A DNA stretch of 32,489 nucleotides. Source: Rhizaria sp. SCN 62-66. Its lineage: Eukaryota; Rhizaria, unplaced. The first letter of the stretch is position 1; every line of letters starts with the position of its first letter. A model generated the notes under the pieces. That model saw nothing but the letters and a program-made list of their open reading frames with translations, was not told the DNA's origin and did no database searches. Location of the stretch: positions 1 through 32,489 of the forward strand of contig MEDY01000341.1 in assembly GCA_001724265.1 (NCBI GenBank), written 5' to 3'. Positions 1 through 7,908 of the stretch are shown piece after piece. The position numbers and the translations under genes were made by a program.

Positions 1-12
1 GCTGTGTCCAAA

Positions 13-171
13 GGTGGTGTTTCTGTGTTCAAAAGTGGTGTTTCTTGTGTAAATGATAAGCATTTAAATACATATAATTCGAATTATATTCAGATAACAA
101 ATACTTTAAACACAGAAAACACACACTTTAAAGACAGAATCCTTCCGTGTGTGTTCCCAGAAAACACCACC
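13..171. repeat. Short inverted-repeat segment, MITE-like
   Basis: GGTGGTGTTT at 13-22 is a perfect 10-bp inverted match to AAACACCACC at 162-171. Inside it a 21-bp unit is imperfectly duplicated (14-34 and 35-55, both starting GTGGTGTTTCT). A second stem, AACACACAC at 118-126 with GTGTGTGTT at 147-155, lies near the right end. The interior is AT-rich. The layout resembles a very small non-autonomous inverted-repeat element, but I see no target-site duplication and no coding capacity. Chance or a structured spacer remain possible. Confidence 0.3.
72..89. repeat. 18-bp perfect palindrome
   Basis: ATATAATTCGAATTATAT is identical to its reverse complement. It lies in the AT-rich interior of the inverted-repeat segment 13-171. 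It may be a protein-binding palindrome or part of a small mobile element; no function can be assigned from sequence alone. Confidence 0.5.
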
Positions 172-239
172 CTGATAAAGGGAGCTTGGGAGGTCGTTGG
201 GTGCCGTTTCTCTGTGGATTTCCTGTGAGAGAGTCCCTT

Positions 240-1010
240 TATGTAAAATCTCGCGCGTAACAGCACCGCGCTCGTCGACCACACGTGCATGGCGCCGCGG
301 CGTGCATTGAGACGGCGCGCAATTACGCCGTGTTGCTGGTCGCGGCGCACGCGCTGAGGGCCGAGGGCGGGCTTGTGAACGCTGTCCCGGCACGCGTGTT
401 GCCGCCTCTCGTAGTCAAGATACCTGTACATGACCCACACCGTGTATCGCTTTTCTGTGTTGGCTTTGAAACAAGGAGACTTGAATACCGCTTCAATGCA
501 CACTGTAACGCCTGCGGAGTCGGACCGCGGAGATGCTCGGACACGTCTAGAAGTACAAGCTTGAACACTACAGCCTTCTCTGTGCGATTTTGGATGCTGT
601 GAGCATCACGCTGTGCACGTTTGTCGAGTCGGAGGTTGAGGACATGATATACTACCTTTGATGGTGACCGTGAGCGCAAGTCGTTTGCCTCGCCCGGGGT
701 GCTGACGGAGGCTGAGTCCGTGATCACGCATGCGAAGACCAAGGAGCGCCTGGTCAACGCGAATGCTAAGGCAACTGCTGAGCTGGCGGGCGCGGGTATT
801 ACATGCGACTTCAGCGCACCGGCTGCAGCGACAGCCGTTTATGGTAAGAAGGTCATGAGCGTGAACGCGAAGGCTACGAGCAGTGGGACGTACAGTGTTG
901 AGGTGAACAAGACGGACCAGGAGGTGGCTTCTCAGTGGGGACGTCGTGAGACGCGCATGGCTGGGAGTGAGTGGGCGCACCGGATGTGGGTGTGACAACT
1001 TTAACAGTGA
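240..1010 (+). pseudogene. GC-rich coding-like remnant, frame broken
   Basis: GC content rises sharply here to the level of the real genes, then drops again after about 1000. The plus strand shows coding-like segments in different frames. One open stretch runs from a stop at 258 to 602 and includes TARNYAVLLVAAHALRAEGG. A second, in another frame, lies at about 553-657 (LEHYSLLCAILDAVSI). A third runs from about 648 to a TGA at 993-995 and includes AKATAELAGAGITCDF. No single frame covers the block and no clear GT-AG intron joins the pieces. I do not recognise the protein. The likeliest reading is a decayed gene or the 3' exons of a gene with undetected introns; transposon-derived coding sequence is also possible. 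Confidence 0.3.
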
Positions 1011-1887
1011 CACATGACTCTGTAAATTATGTGTGCTGCTCAATCCTATATTTCTAGCGCTGAAGACGATGAGATTAAACATGAAAGTTGCATTTGCGTG
1101 AATACATATGCTGACATATGCTGACATACAAGTCCATTTATTGAATCATTTGGCGATTTCTACCTAGACGTGCTTGGCCACTGGTCTCGATGAGTCACAT
1201 AATCGCGACGTGTTACTCAACATGATTAAACGGTACATGTCACCCTTATAACATTAAAGTGAAAAAATAACTATATGTATTCATCACGATTAACTCAGAA
1301 CACGAGTCTCTTGAATGCAACTTGCCGAGGCGCGGACAATTTAGCACATTTGAGAGTTGATTTGCTGTTTTTAGAAAGAGGAAGAGTCACTGGGACAAAA
1401 AAATCAAAGAGTCTACTCAAACTAGGGTGCGTGTAGATTACCATGCCGTCACGGGTTTTACAGTGCAGAATGGTCAAATATTAGCAAAAGACGATAACGC
1501 TTGAGGTTGCACAAAAAACGAAACAAAAAACGATAGAAACGGATAGACATAACATAAGGTAACAGCAATAAAGTACACATAAGCTTATAAGCCGGCTGCC
1601 GAGATATGGGAGAGCGCATGCAGCAAAGGTGGGAAACGGTTAGTGTGTGCAATTTGCACTTATACAACAGGACATCCACACAAGACACACACACGTCAAT
1701 AAATTACGGCATCGGGATGTGACGGGGAGGATACAAACACATACACACATACAAATGAGAGACGACACCAAACGTGTCCGAGGTGGTTACGTTACCACGG
1801 TTACATAGCGAAAAGATGATTAAAACAGACTGAACAAAGCAGTAGTTCGAGAGTGAAATGCTTCTGTTCGTGACGTACGCGGACGCT
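1011..1887. other. AT-rich intergenic spacer with no gene seen
   Basis: This stretch is AT-rich and broken by stops in all frames. Short minus-strand open frames at 1295-1694 have no recognisable domain and atypical composition. A 10-bp unit CATATGCTGA occurs twice in tandem at 1105-1124 with a partial third copy. The right part must hold the 3' UTR of the protease gene that ends at 1888, but I found no AATAAA on the minus strand close to its stop. Confidence 0.5.
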
Positions 1888-4800
1888 TTAAAGCGCCAGA
1901 GCGAGCGATGCGACGAGGATGACGAACGCGACCCAGACAGGCGCAACATGCGCGGGGGCGGCGTTCATGGGGGGCTCGTCGATGTCGTAGCGCGCGACGA
2001 GGAGCTCCTCACCCTGAACGTTGGCCTCGGTGATCGTCGAAGAGAGCGTGGCAGTGCAGCTGTACGTGGCAGTGGCACTCTCGGCAACATTGACAGAGAG
2101 CACGGCGCCGGACGAGGCAGAGGACGAGCTGACGGTGACAGTGTAGACATTGCCTTCGTTGTCGACGAGCGAGGCGGCAGTGCCAGACGAGAGGCGGCCC
2201 GAGGCGGCGAGACTCGCGATGGGGGCGTAGTTGCCGGCAGTCGACGTGAGTGAGCTGCGACGCAGACCGAGGAAGCTGGCAGAGGGCGTCGTGGCCGCGT
2301 TACGCAACGTCATGCAGTCACCGCCCTGCACCACGCCCCACTTGGTGCCGGCGATGAAGATGCTCGAGATGAGGCTGGAGATGGGGGTATCATTGCACGT
2401 GGGGGCGGTTACTGTGTAAGTACCAGAGAGCTGGACGTTCGAGGGCGCGGTCGCGGCGCAGGCCTCAACGCCCGGGCCGGAGGCGACGAGCGCGTACTTC
2501 TGCTCGCCGAGAGGCACCTTGGCGCCGGTAGCGGTGGCGCAGTACATGCCGGAGTTAAAGGAACGGAGCCAGACCTGCTCGACGGAGTTGAGGCGGTCGA
2601 CCTGGTCGTTGCCGCGCCACTCCTGGCCGCGTGGGCCGAAAACGTGCAAGTCCAGGTCGTTGACGATAGCCTTTGCGGCGGACAGCGTCTGTGCGTAGTC
2701 GCTGTAGGCGAGCGTGACCTTGATGCGCGAGCTGCCGACGCCGTAAGTATAGGTGATGTTGGGCGTGGAGTAGCCTGTCGTCAGTTCTTGCAGCGACGAG
2801 ACGAGGAAGCAGCCGGTGATGAAAGACGAGTCGGTCAGGTTGCGCGCGCCGTCGGAGATGATGACAAGCTGGCGGTACGAGTAGGCCGTCGGCGACCGCG
2901 ACGAGTCGGCCACAGGCAGCGCTGCGGTGAGCATGAGGGAGCCGAAGCCACTGATGGTGTTGGGGCCGTTGGGAATGGGCACGGTGTTCATGTAGGCCTC
3001 CGAGATGTAGCCGCCGACCTGGGGCATCCACAGCGACGTGCCGCTGGTGATGGAGCTGCTGCTCGAAGTGACGCCGTTCTGCGTGGAGCCCTTGACCGGG
3101 TACTTGCCCGAGCCAGTGTAGGAGATTGGCGCGGGCATGACGGCCTGCGAGCCGGTGTAGGTCGTGTTGACGGAACCGGTGTGGATGGCGGCGCGGCAGA
3201 TGGACGACGAAGGGGTGTACATTGAAATACCCTGCACAGCCGCGGAGCTGGCCAAGCACTGCGTCACCGACGGGCACGACACGGGGTACGCCGCAGTCAC
3301 AAGCGCGTCCTCAGTCGCGTCGTACGCAAACGAGGGCATACCAGCAAAGGTCGTGGTGCACGAGACGGGGCGCGCACGCGGCGCGTTGGTCGCCTCAAAC
3401 TCGAGAATGCCAAGATAGATGGGGCAAGAAGGGGATGCAGCGAACTTAAGAGTGAAGGTCGAGGTGCCCGTGACGTTGAACTCCTGCACCAGCGTAGTGG
3501 CGCCAGTGACGTTGCTGCCGCCCATGGATGAGAAGTCGATCGAGTACTTGGTCGACGAGCACGAGCGCTCAGCGAGGAAGCGCAGCGTGGTGGTGCCCGT
3601 CGTGGAGGGCGTAACAAAAAACTCCGCATCGTTAAAGACGGAGGTAATGCTGTAAAGGGCACCCAGCAACATTTGCCCTTGCTTGGCGGTGCCGGTCTGG
3701 CGGAGCATCGGCGCGTTAGTGTCGCCTGAGTTGCCCTGCTTGCGCGCCATGTCCTGGCCGGAGTTGATGATAACGGCTTTGATCAGCGTCGCCGACGGGT
3801 TCGAGATGGCCGCGCTGGTCGACGCGGCGCCCTTGCCGCCGTAGAAACCCTGGCGCAGGTAGTCACGCACGAGCACAGCCGTGCCGGAAACGGAGGGCGT
3901 GGCCATGGATGTGCCCGACATCTGCGTCGTGCGGCATGAAGTGGAGCCGGAGGTCGAGGTGGTGCCGCTGCGGGCAGAGATGAGCGCGTGGCCTGGCGCG
4001 GAGATGTCGGGCTTGATGCGGCCGTCCATCGTGGGGCCCGTGGATGAGAAACTCGCCATCGAAGTCAAGGAGAAGTAGTCGGCCTGGTCGATCTGCGCGT
4101 TCGAAGGCATGTTCTCCTTGGCGCTGTTGAGCGACTGCGAGGCCGCGCCAACGGAGATGATGTTCTTGGACGTGGCGGGAGAGCCGACGGTCTGGTGCGC
4201 GTAGGCACCATCGTTACCGGCGGCGACGATGATCAGGAAGTCGTTCTGGCGCTTCATGAAGCGGTCGATGTAGAAGTCGCTGCTGCTGTAGTCATTGCAG
4301 AGGAACGCGGGCGTCTGGTCAAAGCTGTTAGAGCAGCCCCAGGAGTTGGAGTGGATGCGCGCGCCGACTGAGTAAGCCGGGGCGAAGATGTCGTCAAGGT
4401 TGTCGGGCACGTAGAAGGCGCCAGAGCTGGTGACCTCAAGGTCGTAGAAAGACACCTTCGCGTCGGGCGCGACGCCGTTGTGGCCAGACTCGGACCAGGT
4501 GTCGGCGTTGAGCGCACTGCCCGTGATGGTGCCCACGACGTGGGAGCCGTGGCCCGCGATCGAGTCCGTGTTATCGGCGAATACGACGTAGTTGACGAAC
4601 TTGCGGTGCGACGACGAGGCCGTCGAGCCAAAGGGAACTGACGCGCTGGTGTCGCGGAAGTAGCACGAACGGCCGTCAACACCCGTATCGGCAACACCGA
4701 CGATGTTGTTGGAGCCGGTGATGCCCGCGGCGTGAAAGGGCGAAAGCTGGTTTTGGTATTGCGTCGCGTTGACGGGCACTGGGTCGCTGAAGGTCGTGGT

Positions 4801-6546
4801 GACCCAGCGCACGCGCTTATTGAGCGGGCGGTAGCGCGGCGCCACGTCGACGTACATGACGTCACTCGCGGCCGCCAGCGACGACACAGACGCCGAGAGC
4901 GTGCGCGCTACCATACGCGTCTGCAGCGATAGCACCGACGCCACGGCAGACGACAGCGCGCGCTGGTACGCAGGAGCGGCCGCCGCAGTCGCAAAGCTGC
5001 GCGCAGCCGCGGTCTCGGTGGCCTGCACGGAAAAGCCCTCGGTGGCAGCGCTGGCGGCCATCGAGGCCTCTGCGGCGGCAACGTGCGAGGAGGCCGAGGC
5101 GGCGACAAGCGCGCGCGTGACGGCCGAGATGTGGCGCGCCAGAGCGGTCTGCGCCTCGACGGCGGACGCGGCGGCAACGACGGCGACGTCAGCGTCAACG
5201 GCGGCGGCGGAAGCGGAGGCGAGTGTGGCGTAGCGGCGGGGGCCAGCGGCGGCGGCCTCACCGACGACGTTGAAGGCGGCCTCGGCGACAAGCGCGGCGA
5301 CGTCGGGACGGGCCGTGGCGCCGCCGCCGCTGAAAAGCGGGGAGCGAACAGCAAAGGACACTGACGAGAGCGACTCGAAGTTGCCTGCGTTGTTGCGCGG
5401 GGCAGCGCGCACCGAGTGCGAGACTTCGTTCATTGTGGTGGCAAGCGGCAGCAGCAGCGAGCCCATCTGCGGCGCGGCGGCGCGTGCCTCGGGCGTGGCG
5501 GCCGTGGCCATGGGCGCACGCAGCGCGGCGAGCAGCGGTGCAGCCGAAGCCAGACCGAGCGCGCGCATGGGCGCGGCGAGCGTGCGCATTGCCTGCGCGG
5601 CAAAGGCGCCCGCGTCGGCCGAAGACACACCCACGACGGCGTCGGCCAGACTGGCCGCGGCGGCCTGCGCGGCGGCGGCGTGCTCGCTGCGGAGCGCGCC
5701 TGAGTAGCCGTCGAGCGTGGACGACAGGTTGAGAGGTGCCGAGAGCATCACGGTGAGCGTGTGCGTGGGCAACCCGTCCGCGCCCAACACGCTCGTCGAT
5801 GCGGCCGCGGCTGCGTTCAGTGCGGCGGAGATCTCCGCACGGCGCTTGGTACTCAGGTCGAACGGGGCGTCCTCCGCATCATCGGCCTCAGTGAGGGCGG
5901 GGGTGTCGATGGGGGCCTTGGACTTAGAGACACGCAGGACATTAGAGTCAACGAGGGTGTATCCGCTGGCTGCATCTGCAGCAGCAGGAGCAGCAGACGT
6001 GTCAGGGGCGGCGTCAAAGTCGATGCTGAGCGAGGCGGTGGCAAAGGCGGGTGCGACGGCGATGGCGTCAGCAGTGGCCGAGTCGATCGAGGCTTCGTCA
6101 CCGAGCAGCGCGTGGACGCGGGCGGAAACCTTGTGCTCGGCGGGGTAGAGGTTCATCCAGGACACGGCGGTAGCCTTGGAGACCTGGAGGGCGTCGCTAG
6201 CGGAGAGCTTGAGCAACAGCACGTTCTCGGGCAGGTAGCCGACAACAGATGCGGCGTGGTGCGCGGAGAAACCCGCGAGGCGGTCGCTCGCGACCTCGAC
6301 CATGTAGATGTCCTCGCTGTCAAGCGGTAGCAGTGTCGACGCGGGGGACACGGCGAGCGTGGTCATGCCCGAGGGCGCCAGGCGCGTGCGCGGGAACGCG
6401 TTGGAGGCCGCGAGGAACTGACCCTCAGGCGTGAGGCGCAGCGAAGGCGTCGACGCGGTGTCAATCACGCCTGTGCGCAGCTGAATTATGCCGGCAAGCG
6501 AGCTCGCCACCATCGCGGTGGAGAGAATGGCCAAGCGGGAAAGCAT
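1888..6546 (-). CDS. Secreted subtilisin-like serine protease (S8) with C-terminal GPI-anchor-like tail
   Basis: A 1552-residue preproprotein. The ATG at 6546 is chosen over an in-frame TTG two codons upstream because it opens a signal peptide (MLSR, then a hydrophobic run to about residue 21). Residues 78-140 resemble a subtilase prodomain. Residues about 150-560 are an Ala-rich, low-complexity expansion. The S8 catalytic domain follows with the complete set: Asp620 (VADTGVDG), His666 (AGHGSHVVGT), oxyanion Asn778 (VAAGNDG) and Ser880 (SGTSMATPSVSG). The spacing and the DTGVDG-CYFRD context recall the S8 domains of Dictyostelium Tag-type and KP-43-like proteases. The roughly 670 residues after it include a beta-rich module (VTLAYSDY, IVNDLDLHVFGP) typical of that group. 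The last 30 residues are a small-residue site (Asn-Ala-Ala, about 1528), a short spacer and a hydrophobic end without a basic tail, which suggests GPI anchoring at the cell surface. Substrate is unknown. A 3'-splice-like CTACAG lies 11 nt before the ATG. Confidence 0.93.
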   Translation of the reverse strand: MLSRLAILSTAMVASSLAGIIQLRTGVIDTASTPSLRLTPEGQFLAASNAFPRTRLAPSGMTTLAVSPASTLLPLDSEDIYMVEVASDRLAGFSAHHAASVVGYLPENVLLLKLSASDALQVSKATAVSWMNLYPAEHKVSARVHALLGDEASIDSATADAIAVAPAFATASLSIDFDAAPDTSAAPAAADAASGYTLVDSNVLRVSKSKAPIDTPALTEADDAEDAPFDLSTKRRAEISAALNAAAAASTSVLGADGLPTHTLTVMLSAPLNLSSTLDGYSGALRSEHAAAAQAAAASLADAVVGVSSADAGAFAAQAMRTLAAPMRALGLASAAPLLAALRAPMATAATPEARAAAPQMGSLLLPLATTMNEVSHSVRAAPRNNAGNFESLSSVSFAVRSPLFSGGGATARPDVAALVAEAAFNVVGEAAAAGPRRYATLASASAAAVDADVAVVAAASAVEAQTALARHISAVTRALVAASASSHVAAAEASMAASAATEGFSVQATETAAARSFATAAAAPAYQRALSSAVASVLSLQTRMVARTLSASVSSLAAASDVMYVDVAPRYRPLNKRVRWVTTTFSDPVPVNATQYQNQLSPFHAAGITGSNNIVGVADTGVDGRSCYFRDTSASVPFGSTASSSHRKFVNYVVFADNTDSIAGHGSHVVGTITGSALNADTWSESGHNGVAPDAKVSFYDLEVTSSGAFYVPDNLDDIFAPAYSVGARIHSNSWGCSNSFDQTPAFLCNDYSSSDFYIDRFMKRQNDFLIIVAAGNDGAYAHQTVGSPATSKNIISVGAASQSLNSAKENMPSNAQIDQADYFSLTSMASFSSTGPTMDGRIKPDISAPGHALISARSGTTSTSGSTSCRTTQMSGTSMATPSVSGTAVLVRDYLRQGFYGGKGAASTSAAISNPSATLIKAVIINSGQDMARKQGNSGDTNAPMLRQTGTAKQGQMLLGALYSITSVFNDAEFFVTPSTTGTTTLRFLAERSCSSTKYSIDFSSMGGSNVTGATTLVQEFNVTGTSTFTLKFAASPSCPIYLGILEFEATNAPRARPVSCTTTFAGMPSFAYDATEDALVTAAYPVSCPSVTQCLASSAAVQGISMYTPSSSICRAAIHTGSVNTTYTGSQAVMPAPISYTGSGKYPVKGSTQNGVTSSSSSITSGTSLWMPQVGGYISEAYMNTVPIPNGPNTISGFGSLMLTAALPVADSSRSPTAYSYRQLVIISDGARNLTDSSFITGCFLVSSLQELTTGYSTPNITYTYGVGSSRIKVTLAYSDYAQTLSAAKAIVNDLDLHVFGPRGQEWRGNDQVDRLNSVEQVWLRSFNSGMYCATATGAKVPLGEQKYALVASGPGVEACAATAPSNVQLSGTYTVTAPTCNDTPISSLISSIFIAGTKWGVVQGGDCMTLRNAATTPSASFLGLRRSSLTSTAGNYAPIASLAASGRLSSGTAASLVDNEGNVYTVTVSSSSASSGAVLSVNVAESATATYSCTATLSSTITEANVQGEELLVARYDIDEPPMNAAPAHVAPVWVAFVILVASLALAL

Positions 6547-6750
6547 GGTCAACAGGTCTGTAGAAAAGTCGCGTTACACGTTGCCTTCAGACCTTCAGTT
6601 ATCTGGGCACACGCGACCAGTTGAGCAAGAAAGTGCATGGCGTGGGTTTACGTGGCTTAATGTGAGATACAAGGACAAAAACAGCGCAAATTAAAATGCA
6701 GAGATTTCAAGAACATTTATCGTGAAGAGCCTGACTATCAAGGTACGCAG

Positions 6751-6769
6751 TTCCCGAGGCGCTCGGGAA
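6751..6769. repeat. Perfect 8-bp hairpin in the protease upstream region
   Basis: TTCCCGAG at 6751-6758 and CTCGGGAA at 6762-6769 are perfect inverted copies separated by 3 nt. It lies about 205 bp upstream of the protease ATG, so a dimeric transcription-factor site is one possibility; an RNA hairpin in a 5' UTR is another. Confidence 0.4.
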
Positions 6770-7276
6770 GGCGACGTTGTTGTTGCTCCCAGTTGCCACA
6801 AGTGTGACCACAAATCACGCAGTCGCCATTTTAGTCGTTCATCTTAGACAGCAGAAGGTGTGATTCAATATCCTAATAGCAAAACACATGATGATCATCA
6901 TACTACAAGAACCCCTTGAAAGCTCGTAAAATCATGTCACGAAATATCTTGTCCGATTTGCATTTGCCGACCTGACCTAGATTCCTTCAAACGGCGTATA
7001 CCAGATCGTTATTACAGGCTAAGGAGAACGCTAGCACACTGTGAACAATGAAACACAATATGCATGGTTGCGCAAAGCAGCAAATAGACGTCAAAACGGC
7101 AGTGTCACGGCTCTACTATGACATATCCGAAGTTGTTTGGATCTCTCCAGGTCTCGTTTGATTGGCGAGGAGCAACATCGACGGTTCGTTTTTTCGGTCC
7201 ACTTTCGCTCGTGTTGACGACACGACGACGAGGGAGATATAGCAACGAAGTTGAAAGTAACTAATGAGAGGGTGGT

Positions 7277-7282
7277 TTTATT
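7277..7282 (-). promoter_or_regulatory. Candidate poly(A) signal AATAAA for the CNOT4-like gene
   Basis: Plus-strand TTTATT reads AATAAA on the minus strand, about 170 nt after the CNOT4 stop codon. This is a canonical eukaryotic polyadenylation hexamer in the correct orientation. No transcript evidence is available here. Confidence 0.4.
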
Positions 7283-7449
7283 AGACACAATAAGTTATGA
7301 AATATGTAAAGCAGTGGTTTGAAGCGCTGTGCGTTTAGTGAGCGTGCCGAACCGATACGAGGTGTGTTTGTTTGAAAGTAGCTGCGGGAGAGAAACGTTT
7401 AATGTGATAAAAACAATAGGAAAGCAATTATGAGCACATCACTCGCACT

Positions 7450-7860
7450 TCATTTGCTGCCCTCGCTGTTGACACTGGGCGGGTAGCCCATGAGCGGAGG
7501 CTGCTGGAACTGGAAGTTGTTGTTTTGCGGCTGCTGCTGCTGCTGAGGCGTCATCTGGCCGCCGTGCTGCATATTGTGCATCATGGGCTGCTGCGGCATG
7601 AACCGCTGCTGCTGCGGCGGCTGCATGAACATCGGAGGTGGGAACATGTCCCCCGCGCCGTTGGGCGCGTGGTTGTGGTAGCCGGGCGGGAAGGCGGCGC
7701 CGCTGGTGTTAGCCAGACGGCGCAGCTCCTCGGTGCGCGCGCGCGACTGATTAGTGTCGCGCTCGATGGCCTCAACGCGCGCCTCAATGTCCTGCTTTGT
7801 CATTGCGCCCACACCGCCCGCGCCACCGAGTCCGCTGCCGAGACCGATCATGCCCATGCC

Positions 7861-7908
<48 letters not shown>

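Larger units (their letters stand above)
6547..7449. other. Intergenic region between protease and CNOT4 genes
   Basis: About 900 bp with lower GC than the flanking genes. It should hold the promoter and 5' UTR of the protease (minus strand) and the 3' UTR of the CNOT4-like gene. Immediately upstream of the protease start, in minus orientation, is a pyrimidine-rich run ending in TACAG. A minus-strand open frame at 7091-7288 has no recognisable domain. I see no TATA box or RNA gene that I can defend. Confidence 0.5.

Noticed and set aside
1295-1694. Minus-strand open frames of 60 and 78 codons
   Set aside because: They are AT-rich with no domain and no codon bias like the neighbouring genes.
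4732-6434. Several plus-strand open frames opposite the protease N-terminal half
   Set aside because: They mirror the Ala-rich coding segment; the products are Arg/Ala-rich without domains.
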